Counted from the stretch's first letter, positions 9,201-19,003 are shown. The stretch: 64,000 bases of DNA from Rossellomorea aquimaris (GCF_020171925.1 NZ_JAIVAR010000004.1:62001-126000), one strand, 5' to 3'. Notes: a model not told the origin generated them from the letters alone. Numbers and translations are program-made.

Positions 9201-9248
9201 TCGTTGTCCCTTTCTTTATGTCAACCTAATTTTATTTTAAGTTTACAA
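9201..9248 (-). promoter_or_regulatory. bioY promoter with BirA-like operator
   Basis: On the minus strand an imperfect palindrome, TTGTAAAC - 15 bases - GGTTGACAT (9218-9248), resembles the Bacillus BirA operator with half-sites TTGTTAAC and GTTAACAA. Its right half contains TTGACA (9219-9224), and TATTCT follows 18 bases on as a -10 box. Biotinoyl-AMP-bound BirA would block this promoter. The half-sites each differ from consensus, so this is inference from position and symmetry. Confidence 0.65.
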
Positions 9249-9335
9249 AAGAAGAGACACTGCCGTGCATGTAGAAGCGACTAGTAGTCGGGTTGCGCTT
9301 CAGGTGCCTCGCCCCTTCATGAAACTACCAAAATA

Positions 9336-9381
9336 AAAAAAGGTTAACAAAAACCCACTATGGTCTTCGTTAACCTTTTCA
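9336..9381 (-). terminator. intrinsic terminator of recD2
   Basis: AAAAGGTTAAC pairs with GTTAACCTTTT, followed by TTTATTTT on the minus strand. The stem starts inside or directly after the recD2 stop codon. Its GGTTAAC/GTTAACC arms resemble a BirA half-site by chance. Confidence 0.85.
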
Positions 9382-11772
9382 TTCAACTTCCATGAAGTCA
9401 TAAGGAGTGACGCCATCCATCCCGATCAACGGATCTTCTTTCATCAATTGATCAGCCATTGACAGTTCTTCTTCTGGAACCTTTTCATCATTCTCACCGA
9501 TTAAGCCGGAAAGCTTCTCACACAATGTTGTTTTGCGCATGAAATCATCTTCCCGTTCTACTCCGAGCTTGAATGCATCGAATTCACCGCAAAGGATCAG
9601 AAATTGCTTACTCCTCGTAATGGCAGTGTATAAGAGATTCCTGCGCAACATACGGAAATAACTTTTCACAACAGGTAAGATGACGATTGGAAATTCACTT
9701 CCCTGTGATTTATGGATGCTGCAGCAATAAGCGTGGGTGATTTGAGTAAGATCCTGTCTTGTATAGGTCACTTCAATTCCATCATACGAAACAATGATCA
9801 TGTCTTGTTTTTCTGTGTTCTCTTTTGCATAGAAAATCGAAACGATTTCCCCGATATCGCCATTGAACACGTTGTTCTCAGGCTGATTCACGAGCTGGAG
9901 GACTTTGTCCCCGATCCGGTAATGAACATCACCAAAGGAAATTTCCTTCCTCGTCCCATCGTTGCTGTTGAAAATCTCCTGCATTAGCTTGTTCAGATTA
10001 TCAATACCCGCCGGACCCCTGTACATCGGCGCGAGGACTTGGATATCCTTCGGCGTATATCCTTTTTTCTTCGCGTTTTCAACCACCTTACGGACTACTT
10101 CTGAAATCTGGTTGGTCTTACAAGGGAAGAAAGAACGATCCTTCTGCTGCTTAGTCAGATCTGCAGGTACTTGCCCGCTCTTCATCTGGTGGGCAAGCTC
10201 AATGATGGATGAACCTTCCTCCTGACGGTAAATATCCGTGAGTCTCACGGTAGGGATCGCCCTTGAAAGGAGCAGGTCCTTTAGCACCTGTCCAGGTCCA
10301 ACGGATGGAAGCTGATCTTCGTCTCCGACGAAAATGACCTGAATGTCGTCAGGAAGTGCCTTCAAGAGCTGATGGGCGAGCCACGTATCGACCATCGACA
10401 CTTCATCTACGATCAACAGTTTTCCTTCGATCGACCTGTCTTCATCGTTTTGAAACCCTTCCTGACCGTTCCATCCAAGCAAACGATGAATGGTCATGGC
10501 AGGAAGTCCAGTCGATTCGGTCATTCGTTTTGCCGCACGTCCCGTAGGTGCAGTCAATAACACCGGGAAAGGCTCATCTTTATAGTCTTTTGGATCAAGA
10601 GAGCAACCATGAAGGTCCGCAAATAGCTCGACGATCCCATTGATGACCGTTGTCTTTCCCGTTCCGGGCCCACCGGTGAGCAACAGCATGGGGGACATCA
10701 AAGCGGTCTCGATGGCTTCACGCTGGGAGGGGGCATATTGAACGCCCAGCCTGTCTTCGAGAGCACCCAATGCGAGCAGGAACTCGGATTGCGGGAACTG
10801 ATCTTCATATTGTGTTTGAGAAAGGATGCTCTCGATACTTGTCACTATGCCCTTCTCAGAGAAGTACAGGGAAGGGACATACACTTTGGTACCCTCACCG
10901 ATGACCTTTCCTTCTTCCTCCAAGGAAACCAACTGACTTGAAATATCAGTATAGTCGATGGTTTCAGGCTGACTCTTCTCCAACAGTTCCTTGACTGTGA
11001 CAATTAATTCTTCCGCTTCAAGATATACGTGTCCCTGCTTAACACATACCTGTTCAAGTGAATAAAGGCATCCCGCCTTGATCCTGTCAGGATGGCTGCC
11101 GGTGATCCCGATTTTCGAACCAAGTTCATCTGCTCGTGTGAAGCCTACACCTTCAATATCTTCGACCAGCTTGTACGGATTATTCTGGATGATCTCCAGG
11201 GCCTGCTCTTTATAGGCTTGATAGATCTTCATCGAAATTTGGGGCCCGAATCCAAGATCGTTCAATACGATCATCACCCGTTCCAAGCCCTGGTGTTCGG
11301 TCAATGTATCATAAATGGTTTTTGCTTTATCGGGTGGGAGCTTAGGGACCTCGTCCAATACAGATGGATTTTCAAGAATCTTTGAGATGGCATTTTCGCC
11401 GATATGCTCCACGATTTTCTCGGCTGTTTTCTTTCCGATCCCTTTAAAGAGATCACTGGACAGGTAATGGACGACACCTTGGGTGGTATGTGGGATTTCC
11501 TTCTTGAAATGCTTGGCGAGAAATTGCATGCCGAACTTCGGATGCTCTTGGAAGCGTCCGTAAAACACATACGTTTCTTCTTCATGTATGCGTGGGAAAT
11601 GCCCCGTGATCACTGCTTCCTTTTCATCGTACGCATCATCATTTGTTTCATCGACCCTGATCCTTACAACGGTATATAAGTTATCCTCGTTATGAAAAAT
11701 CGTCACAAGGTGCCTGCCCTTGATATATCGTTCCTCGTCTCCAAACAGCTTCATGGAATCTTGTTGGCTCAA
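9379..11772 (-). CDS. recD2: RecD2-type ATP-dependent DNA helicase
   Basis: The 797-residue SF1B helicase has the RecD2 N-terminal extension with OB-like and helix-hairpin-helix parts (about 1-330). The helicase core follows, with Walker A LTGGPGTGKTTVI, Walker B LLIVDEVSMVD and the late motif ITHAYCCSIHKSQGSEFP. It acts 5'-3' without RecB/RecC; in B. subtilis RecD2 helps replication-fork progress and mismatch repair. The start is TTG at 11772, after GGGGGATC. The upstream TPR gene ends 18 bases before. Confidence 0.95.
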   Translation of the reverse strand: MSQQDSMKLFGDEERYIKGRHLVTIFHNEDNLYTVVRIRVDETNDDAYDEKEAVITGHFPRIHEEETYVFYGRFQEHPKFGMQFLAKHFKKEIPHTTQGVVHYLSSDLFKGIGKKTAEKIVEHIGENAISKILENPSVLDEVPKLPPDKAKTIYDTLTEHQGLERVMIVLNDLGFGPQISMKIYQAYKEQALEIIQNNPYKLVEDIEGVGFTRADELGSKIGITGSHPDRIKAGCLYSLEQVCVKQGHVYLEAEELIVTVKELLEKSQPETIDYTDISSQLVSLEEEGKVIGEGTKVYVPSLYFSEKGIVTSIESILSQTQYEDQFPQSEFLLALGALEDRLGVQYAPSQREAIETALMSPMLLLTGGPGTGKTTVINGIVELFADLHGCSLDPKDYKDEPFPVLLTAPTGRAAKRMTESTGLPAMTIHRLLGWNGQEGFQNDEDRSIEGKLLIVDEVSMVDTWLAHQLLKALPDDIQVIFVGDEDQLPSVGPGQVLKDLLLSRAIPTVRLTDIYRQEEGSSIIELAHQMKSGQVPADLTKQQKDRSFFPCKTNQISEVVRKVVENAKKKGYTPKDIQVLAPMYRGPAGIDNLNKLMQEIFNSNDGTRKEISFGDVHYRIGDKVLQLVNQPENNVFNGDIGEIVSIFYAKENTEKQDMIIVSYDGIEVTYTRQDLTQITHAYCCSIHKSQGSEFPIVILPVVKSYFRMLRRNLLYTAITRSKQFLILCGEFDAFKLGVEREDDFMRKTTLCEKLSGLIGENDEKVPEEELSMADQLMKEDPLIGMDGVTPYDFMEVE

Positions 11773-11790
11773 CGTATTTGATCCCCCTGA

Positions 11791-12453
11791 CTATTCACTC
11801 TTCATTTTTTCGATCATCTTGATGCCGTAACCCGCCAGCATATGGTCAGGTTGGACCTCTATCGCTTTATTAAAGAACTCAAGTGCTTTGTCGGCATCGT
11901 CTTTATAACCTGCATACGCTACCCCGAGGTTATAGTAGGCATCTGCATGTTCAGGATCCTTCTCGATCACCTTTTCGAGGTGCCCGATGGATTCTTCATA
12001 TGCTTCAGCCTGGGCAAGACTTAATCCCAGTTGGAATCTTGCTTCGGTGTCTTCTTCATTCAATTCCACACTTCTTTGCAGATAAGGCACGGCAAATTTG
12101 GGCTGTTCCAAGTTGATCAGACTCACACCCAGCATGAAGAATACATCTGAGTTTTCCATACCTTTTTGTACTGCTTTCTCAAATTGGGTTTTCGAGGACT
12201 CGTAGTCACCTTCATTGAAGTATAGATTTCCAAGTGAATAATAGGCGGTTGCTGCATCCTCATCAACCGAAACCGCCCTTTCGAAGAATGACTTCGCCTT
12301 GTCGTTGTCTCCGACCGACAGAAGGACATTCCCGAAGTTGATATATCCAACGGGATCTTTCGGATTTTCTTCAATGGCTTCCGTGAATAGTTTGACTGCT
12401 TCCTCCAGCTTCCCTTCTTGCAATAACTCGATTCCTTTTAGATTCTTATCCAT
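11791..12453 (-). CDS. yrrB: tetratricopeptide repeat protein (YrrB-like)
   Basis: The 220-residue protein is built almost entirely from about six TPR units, for example DPVGYINFGNVLLSVGDNDK, ATAYYSLGNLYFNEGDYESS and HADAYYNLGVAYAGYKDDAD. There is no signal peptide or enzymatic motif. B. subtilis YrrB has the same size and sits in the same place between mnmA and recD2. TPR arrays bind partner proteins; the partner here is unknown. Confidence 0.9.
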   Translation of the reverse strand: MDKNLKGIELLQEGKLEEAVKLFTEAIEENPKDPVGYINFGNVLLSVGDNDKAKSFFERAVSVDEDAATAYYSLGNLYFNEGDYESSKTQFEKAVQKGMENSDVFFMLGVSLINLEQPKFAVPYLQRSVELNEEDTEARFQLGLSLAQAEAYEESIGHLEKVIEKDPEHADAYYNLGVAYAGYKDDADKALEFFNKAIEVQPDHMLAGYGIKMIEKMKSE

Positions 12454-12537
12454 ATTAGCACCTCTATTATGTAGTCATTTTTACGAATTTGTTTTTTTAT
12501 TTCTATCATATCATAGTTGCACATGTAAAAAGAGCGC

Positions 12538-12590
12538 AAAGAAGGACTGGGATGAAGGAATCATTCATTCGCTTCGTCTCAGTCCTTATG
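12538..12590 (-). terminator. probable terminator after mnmA
   Basis: AAGGACTGAGACGAAG pairs with CTTCATCCCAGTCCTT with a few mismatches. On the minus strand it is followed by CTTTGCGCTCTTTTT, a broken T tract. It lies just after the mnmA stop codon. Confidence 0.6.
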
Positions 12591-12604
12591 CTTTCATGCC
12601 GTCA

Positions 12605-13720
<1,116 letters not shown>

Positions 13721-13798
13721 TTACGCCACCTCCTTCATGCATTCATATTTATGATAGCCATCTCTTCTATTCGGAAACAGCTTTTTAAGCAATTGCCT

Positions 13799-14941
13799 TT
13801 ATGAAGTCAATCTCTTGACTACCTTGGAAACTTCATTGGCAGCCCGTACGATTTGATCTTCTGTATTCCCAAGACCGAAGCTGAAGCGAATCGAATTCTT
13901 GGTACGCTCCGATCCTTTACCGAACATGGCAACGAGGACATGGGAGGGTTCAATCGATCCCGCTGTGCAGGCAGAACCGCTTGAAACGGCAATTCCGGCC
14001 ATATCCAAGTTCATCAGCATCGATTCCACATCGGTGCCGGGAAAGCTTAAGTTTAGCACATGGGGCAATCCGTGCTCAAGAGATCCGTTCTCATGGAAAC
14101 TTACACTATTTTCCACAAGAGTCTCCTTGAACAAACGCTTGAAGCCATTGTACATTTCACTCTTTTCATCGCAGCCTGCGCGCGCAAGTTCCACCGCTTT
14201 ACCCAATCCTGCAATGGCTGGTACATTCTCAGTACCTGCCCGCCTCTTTCGTTCCTGTTCGCCGCCGAATGTACCAGGCTGCAGATTCACTTCCCTCCGG
14301 CAATATAGAAACCCAATTCCTTTTGGACCATTGATTTTATGACCGGAAACGGACAGCATATCGACCCCCAGCTCCTTCACGTCAAGGTCGACCAATCCGA
14401 ATGCCTGGACAGCATCTGTATGAAAATAGGCATCATGATCTTTCAAAAGCTGTCCGATTTCCCGGATGGGCTGAATGGTCCCGACTTCATTGTTCCCATA
14501 CATGATGGTGACCAGGATCGTGTCAGGGCGAAGGGCATTCTCCACATCAGTCAAAGAAACTCTCCCTGTTTCATCTACAGGCAGATACGTGACTTCGAAC
14601 CCCTCCGATTCAAGGTGTCCACATGCATGAAGGACAGCATGATGTTCCAGCGCTGTCGTAATGATGTGATTTCCCCGCGTCCTATTTGCATGCGCTGTAC
14701 CGATTATGGCTAAATTATCGGCTTCCGTTCCGCCACTTGTAAAGATGATGTCATTGTAATCGGCGTTCAAGCTTCCTGCAATCTTCATCCGTGCCTGGTC
14801 AACGAGATGACGTGCAGAACGTCCGAATGAATGGATGCTTGATGGATTGCCGAACACCTCTTTCATGACAGAGGTCATTTCTTCGATCACATCAGCATCC
14901 ATAGGGGAGGTTGCCGCATGATCCATGTAGATTCTATCCAT
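13799..14941 (-). CDS. cysteine desulfurase (YrvO-type, partner of MnmA)
   Basis: The 380-residue PLP enzyme has SGHKINGPKGIGFLY, with the PLP-binding lysine, and SSGSACTAGS, with the persulfide-forming cysteine. IFTSGGTEADNLAI and ALEHHAVLH are class V aminotransferase motifs. Its place between cymR and mnmA makes it the YrvO equivalent, expected to hand sulfur directly to MnmA. A second, divergent desulfurase occurs at 57682-58818 next to the nad genes. Confidence 0.95.
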   Translation of the reverse strand: MDRIYMDHAATSPMDADVIEEMTSVMKEVFGNPSSIHSFGRSARHLVDQARMKIAGSLNADYNDIIFTSGGTEADNLAIIGTAHANRTRGNHIITTALEHHAVLHACGHLESEGFEVTYLPVDETGRVSLTDVENALRPDTILVTIMYGNNEVGTIQPIREIGQLLKDHDAYFHTDAVQAFGLVDLDVKELGVDMLSVSGHKINGPKGIGFLYCRREVNLQPGTFGGEQERKRRAGTENVPAIAGLGKAVELARAGCDEKSEMYNGFKRLFKETLVENSVSFHENGSLEHGLPHVLNLSFPGTDVESMLMNLDMAGIAVSSGSACTAGSIEPSHVLVAMFGKGSERTKNSIRFSFGLGNTEDQIVRAANEVSKVVKRLTS

Positions 14942-14955
14942 CTTATAAGTACCTC

Positions 14956-15375
14956 CTAGATATAAAACATATATGCGTCAGACTCACCGTCGTCTGTATG
15001 ACTGGCTAAGTCTTCAATCGTCGTGTTATCCAGCACGTCCTTCACCGCATCCCTGATCCTGATCCACAGTTCCCTCTTTGCGGGTTCTTCATCTTCGATT
15101 CCTTCCACAGGGCTGATCGGCCCTTCTAGAATCCTTATGATGTCCCCTGCCGTGATCTCGGATGGTTCATGCCCAAGTACGTATCCTCCGTAAGCGCCTC
15201 TGATACTCCTCACCAAACCGCCGTTCCTGAGCGGCGCCACAAGCTGTTCAAGGTAGTGTTCGGAAAGCTCATGCTGCTGAGCGATGGTTTTCAGGGAAGT
15301 TGGTCCTTCTCCATGTCGCTTCGCCAATTCAATCATGATGGTTAATCCATAACGGCCTTTAGTTGAAATCTTCAT
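14956..15375 (-). CDS. cymR: CymR cysteine-metabolism repressor (Rrf2 family)
   Basis: The 139-residue winged-helix protein starts MKISTKGRYGLTIMIELAKR after one extra Met-Lys. It contains LSEHYLEQLVAPLRNGGLV and SIRGAYGGYVLG, the Rrf2 DNA-binding region, and ends TDDGESDAYMFYI. It lacks the clustered cysteines of Fe-S Rrf2 members such as IscR, as expected for CymR, which senses cysteine through complex formation with CysK. GAGGTG lies eight bases before the ATG. It heads the cymR-desulfurase-mnmA operon. Confidence 0.93.
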   Translation of the reverse strand: MKISTKGRYGLTIMIELAKRHGEGPTSLKTIAQQHELSEHYLEQLVAPLRNGGLVRSIRGAYGGYVLGHEPSEITAGDIIRILEGPISPVEGIEDEEPAKRELWIRIRDAVKDVLDNTTIEDLASHTDDGESDAYMFYI

Positions 15376-15403
15376 TTTCACAGCACCTCTAACATTCTTT
15401 ATA

Positions 15404-15479
15404 TGTTGAGCAATTGGGGGCGGGTATGATCATCCACTCTGATTTCAATCATCATACAATCCAACCCAACCTGCTCAAT
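15404..15479 (-). other. long imperfect inverted repeat in the cymR leader
   Basis: TTGAGCA (minus strand, about 15479-15473) pairs with TGCTCAA near 15405, and GTATGAT pairs with ATCATAC further in, with mismatched G/C-rich bulges between and a loop of about 14 bases. The element lies wholly between the cymR promoter and its ribosome binding site, so it would be transcribed. There is no T tract, so it is not a simple terminator. Confidence 0.55.
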
Positions 15480-15531
15480 ATCAAATCTATCTATACCATC
15501 CGTTGAAATGAATGGTTTATTTACCCCTGTC

Positions 15532-15561
15532 ATTATAGCATATCCGCCTATGCACTGTGAA
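15532..15561 (-). promoter_or_regulatory. probable sigma-A promoter of cymR
   Basis: On the minus strand TTCACA and a perfect TATAAT are separated by 18 bases. The start point would lie near 15525 and leave a leader of about 140 bases that contains the inverted repeat at 15404-15479. Confidence 0.7.
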
Positions 15562-15660
15562 AAGGATCGTTCGCTCCCCCTTTGGACGGAATCATTTCCT
15601 ATTGAACTTTCCCTATGATAAAGTAATAGTACGCGAGAACATCAGTTTGGAGAGATGGAT

Positions 15661-16935
15661 ATGTCAATTAAACCACTTGCCTATAAGATGAGGCCCAGAA
15701 CCATTGACGAAATCATCGGCCAGCAGCATTTGGTCGGTGAAGGAAAAATCATCGATCGCATGGTGAAGGCAAAACAGCTTTCCTCCATGATCTTATATGG
15801 CCCTCCCGGTATAGGAAAAACCTCGATCGCGAGTGCCATTGCCGGTAGTACGAAATACCGGTTCAAAACACTGAATGCCGTCACAAATAATAAAAAGGAT
15901 ATACAAATCGTTGCAGAAGAAGCAAAAATGTCAGGGAAGGTCATCCTCCTACTCGATGAGGTCCATCGCCTGGATAAAGGGAAGCAGGACTTTCTCCTTC
16001 CTTATTTAGAGAATGGAATGATCACGCTCATCGGGGCGACGACCAGCAACCCTTATCATGCCATAAATCCCGCCATCAGAAGCAGGTGTCAGATCTTCGA
16101 ATTGAAGCCTCTTACCACTGAAGAAATGAAAACGGCTCTAAATAGGGCAATCGAAGACAAGGATCGGGGGTTGGGGGATTATTCCCTGGATATATCTGAT
16201 CGCGCAGTGGAACATTTCGCAAGCAGCAGTTTCGGGGATGTCAGAAGCTCCTTGAACGCGCTTGAATTGGCTGTATTGTCGACATCACCCGATGAAGAAG
16301 GAACGATCCACATCGATGTGGGCATCGCGGAGGAGTGTCTACAGAAGAAAAGCTTCTCTCATGATAAGGATGGCGATGCCCATTATGATGTGTTAAGTGC
16401 TTTTCAAAAATCGATACGGGGCAGCGATGTCAACGCTGCGCTTCATTATTTAGGCAGACTTGTCGAAGCGGGTGATTTACCCAGCATTTCTCGCCGGTTG
16501 CTCGTCATCGCCTATGAGGACATCGGCCTTGCCAATCCCGGGGCGGGATCAAGGACTCTCGCTGCCGTTGAAACGGCTGAGAAGATCGGGTTCCCTGAAG
16601 CACGGATCCCGCTCGCCAATGCCATCATCGAACTGTGCCTTTCCCCAAAGTCAAATTCTGCCATCTCAGCAATCGACAGCGCATTGGCTGACATACGTAA
16701 AGGGAAGAGCGGAGAAGTTCCCGACCACTTAAAAGATGCCCACTATAAGGGAGCAAGCGAGTTGGGAAGAGGGGTAGAATACAAATTCCCGCATGATTAT
16801 GAGTCAGGATGGGTCGCACAAACGTATCTGCCTGACCGATTGAAGAATGCCCGCTACTATAACCCGAAATCAACGGGTAAATTTGAACAGGCCATGGCAG
16901 GGATATACGAAAAGATCAATAAGCAAATGAAATGA
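15661..16935 (+). CDS. rarA: RarA/MgsA recombination factor (AAA+ ATPase)
   Basis: The 424-residue protein begins MSIKPLAYKMRPRTIDEIIG. It has Walker A GPPGIGKTSIASAI, Walker B ILLLDEVHR, sensor GATTSNPYHAIN, and the MgsA C-terminal tetramerisation region (DHLKDAHYKGASELGRGVEY). It acts at stalled replication forks with SSB. GGAGAG precedes the ATG at 15661 by six bases, so I prefer it to the ATG at 15655. B. subtilis YrvN lies divergent from cymR in the same way. Confidence 0.95.
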   Translation: MSIKPLAYKMRPRTIDEIIGQQHLVGEGKIIDRMVKAKQLSSMILYGPPGIGKTSIASAIAGSTKYRFKTLNAVTNNKKDIQIVAEEAKMSGKVILLLDEVHRLDKGKQDFLLPYLENGMITLIGATTSNPYHAINPAIRSRCQIFELKPLTTEEMKTALNRAIEDKDRGLGDYSLDISDRAVEHFASSSFGDVRSSLNALELAVLSTSPDEEGTIHIDVGIAEECLQKKSFSHDKDGDAHYDVLSAFQKSIRGSDVNAALHYLGRLVEAGDLPSISRRLLVIAYEDIGLANPGAGSRTLAAVETAEKIGFPEARIPLANAIIELCLSPKSNSAISAIDSALADIRKGKSGEVPDHLKDAHYKGASELGRGVEYKFPHDYESGWVAQTYLPDRLKNARYYNPKSTGKFEQAMAGIYEKINKQMK

Positions 16936-16945
16936 TATCGTGATA

Positions 16946-16973
16946 GGGTCCGAATTTTTCGGGCCTTTTTTAA
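16946..16973 (+). terminator. intrinsic terminator of rarA
   Basis: GGTCCGAA pairs with TTCGGGCC (one G-U pair) and is followed by six T. It lies directly after the rarA stop codon and rules out a start of the next gene before it. Confidence 0.9.
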
Positions 16974-17056
16974 TTGGTGAAGAACTCGTTTGGATGAAAG
17001 TTCCAGACTGTGTGTCCCATACATACACTGATAAAAACTCCTCGGAGGTTTCGCCG

Positions 17057-17776
17057 ATGATTATACTGAATGACGGCTCTTCCACCAATGGCTTAAAAGG
17101 GTCATCCCCGACAGAAACGATGATCCTGAATGCCCTTGAAAAAAGCAAGATACGCTATGAATATACTGATTTAAAAGAGCTCGCATTTGAACTGAAAGTA
17201 AGGGATAGAATCATAACGAACAGCCGCATCCTAAACGATAGTGCCGCAATATTTGCCACATTCCCCAACTCCTCCTTCAATCCCTATTATTGGATCAAAA
17301 CAATGAGTGGTTACCGGCTCCGCCCAGGCATGCGACCATCCGCTGCCATAAGGGATGTATTCGAACACTCATATCTATATAGTTTCGAGTGTGTGACAAC
17401 GGTTGTCCTTGTTTACTATAAGAGCATCCTCGATACAATCCGCACCGATTATTTCGACCGGTTGTATTCACCCATGATTATTTGGGGACATAACTTTAAC
17501 GATGCCATGCACATGGTGACGTATGAGGGGATCGACAACATCCCCGGAGACGTCTATTACTTCTCTAATCCCGATTACGAAGATCCGATCTGGATGGGGG
17601 AGAACTCCGTGTTCCTTGAAAAGAATCAATACTTCGGGCATGGGATCGGGATTGTGACTCATCAAAAGATGATCGAAGCACTGAATACACTGAGGAAACC
17701 GAATGCCACAAGGTCGGCGTTTCAACTGAATCAGACGACCAGACTCGATTTCGCTGCACTCTATAAGTACACATAA
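17057..17776 (+). CDS. tgl: protein-glutamine gamma-glutamyltransferase (spore coat cross-linking)
   Basis: The 239-residue protein matches Bacillus transglutaminase Tgl, which makes glutamine-lysine isopeptide bonds in coat proteins such as GerQ. Catalytic residues fit: Cys about 112 in SFECVTTVVLVYY, Glu about 182 in WMGENSVF and His about 195 in YFGHGIGIV. The ending NQTTRLDFAALYK is also typical. I start at 17057 because CGGAGG lies nine bases upstream and the earlier in-frame ATG lies at the rarA terminator. Its place after rarA differs from B. subtilis. CATACACTG near 17025-17033 could be a sigma-K -10 box, but this is weak. Confidence 0.93.
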   Translation: MIILNDGSSTNGLKGSSPTETMILNALEKSKIRYEYTDLKELAFELKVRDRIITNSRILNDSAAIFATFPNSSFNPYYWIKTMSGYRLRPGMRPSAAIRDVFEHSYLYSFECVTTVVLVYYKSILDTIRTDYFDRLYSPMIIWGHNFNDAMHMVTYEGIDNIPGDVYYFSNPDYEDPIWMGENSVFLEKNQYFGHGIGIVTHQKMIEALNTLRKPNATRSAFQLNQTTRLDFAALYKYT

Positions 17777-17810
17777 AAAATGACGGCCTTCACCGAGACC
17801 GTCATTTTTT
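17775..17810. terminator. bidirectional terminator after tgl
   Basis: AAAAAATGACGG pairs with CCGTCATTTTTT, giving T tracts on both strands. It ends tgl on the plus strand and could stop minus-strand transcription as well. Confidence 0.9.
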
Positions 17811-17815
17811 ATTAG

Positions 17816-18019
17816 GCTGTTTTCGTAAACATTGTCGCTTTAGAAGGCGAAAGGAGTGGTTGATTTCCGCTCCAGGTGCTCGCTTTCCACGGGGCGTGAG
17901 TTGAGCCTCCTCGGTCAAATGCCCTGCGGGGTCTCAACTTCCCAGCAATTCCTGCAGGAGTCGAACACCTTCCACCTCAATCAACTGCACTGTTCAAAAG
18001 AGACATCCCAAGAACCAAA
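17816..18019. repeat. dispersed fold-back repeat, long copy
   Basis: This roughly 204-base intergenic element contains GTTGATTTCCGCTCCAGG, CTTTCCACGGGGCG and TGAGCCTCCTCGG on the left. On the right it has GCAGGAGTCG and AATCAACTGCA, which are partly complementary to the left arm. GTTGAG/CTCAAC forms an inner stem. Its outer ends are repeated at 7433-7476. Related elements lie at 32340, 53505 and 60462. It fills the gap between tgl and the ABC permease; no gene is seen in it. Confidence 0.7.
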
Positions 18020-18055
18020 CTTTGCGCTTTTTAATCTAGATTGTATCGACTCACC

Positions 18056-19003
18056 TTATGCAGCTACATCACGCTTGTTGAACACAAGGAATGCCAGGAG
18101 TTGGAAGAGCACGAAATAGATGATCAACATGGTGATCGAGAAGCCCATCGTCATGCCCTCTACAAGGGGCTGACCGAATCCTGTATATTGAGTCAGATCT
18201 GTGTTGGCAAAAAGGCTGTACTTCGCCCAATCAAATTTCATCGCCAATAACCCTGTCGCATTGGCACCCATGAACAAGAGGAATAAAGAAATCCCGATTG
18301 CCAGGGAAGAACTTCTGAATACAGTTGAGATCATGAATGCCATCGTGGCCATCATCGTGACATCGATCGATTTCAGTAAATAATTCTTGATCAGGAATCC
18401 AATCATGTTCTGCTCAACGACCTTACCATCGATATACGCAAGGTGGACGGATTGTCCGGTGCCCCCGAACAAGATCAAACCGACCAGGAATGAGACGGCG
18501 AAAAGAACCGCAAGCATCATCACCCCATAAAGGATGACCGTGATATATTTAGAAAGCAGGATCTTCGTCCTTGAAATCGGACGTATCAATAACAGCTTGA
18601 TCGTCCCCCAGGAGAATTCCCCTGCCACAATACCTGCTGCGACTATGATCGCAAACAACCCTACAAGCGTCACCGCAAACCCATTCGTTTCAACAAACGT
18701 CCAGACTGTTTCTTTCGAATTCGGTTGAATATCGTTTTCGATCCTATATTCATTGAGTGCAATATTTTGTTCAATCCTGCTTTTACTGAATTTATCTATA
18801 CCTTCTTGGGATAACGCTTTTTTATCCCCTTCGATTTGCATGGATAGCTCCTGCTTCCAGTTCTCCGATTCTTTCACTTTTGAATCATCGTATTTCTCAA
18901 ATGCCCCCACGATCCCGATAATCAGAATCAACAAGCCAAGCATGACATAGGTACCGGCACGTTTATGAATCTTCATCCATTCATTCCTTACCAGATTAAG
19001 CAT
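18056..19003 (-). CDS. ABC transporter permease (ABC-2 type)
   Basis: The 315-residue membrane protein has one N-terminal helix (GTYVMLGLLILIIGIVGAF), an outside domain of about 90 residues rich in Lys/Glu, and then five to six helices, ending FLVFNKRDVAA. This is the ABC-2 exporter permease layout. The ATG at 19003 follows GGGAGAGGTG and overlaps the upstream ATPase gene by 8 bases (ATGCTTAA), a sign of translational coupling. It should pair with the 308-residue ATPase. The substrate is unknown. Confidence 0.82.
   Translation of the reverse strand: MLNLVRNEWMKIHKRAGTYVMLGLLILIIGIVGAFEKYDDSKVKESENWKQELSMQIEGDKKALSQEGIDKFSKSRIEQNIALNEYRIENDIQPNSKETVWTFVETNGFAVTLVGLFAIIVAAGIVAGEFSWGTIKLLLIRPISRTKILLSKYITVILYGVMMLAVLFAVSFLVGLILFGGTGQSVHLAYIDGKVVEQNMIGFLIKNYLLKSIDVTMMATMAFMISTVFRSSSLAIGISLFLLFMGANATGLLAMKFDWAKYSLFANTDLTQYTGFGQPLVEGMTMGFSITMLIIYFVLFQLLAFLVFNKRDVAA

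Noticed and set aside
9336-9381. Second BirA operator (GGTTAAC...GTTAACC)
   Set aside because: The spacing and the T tract fit the recD2 terminator, and there is no promoter at the site.
16940-17056. Longer N-terminus for tgl
   Set aside because: The upstream ATG lies at the rarA terminator, and the extension has no counterpart in the Tgl family. CGGAGG supports the ATG at 17057.
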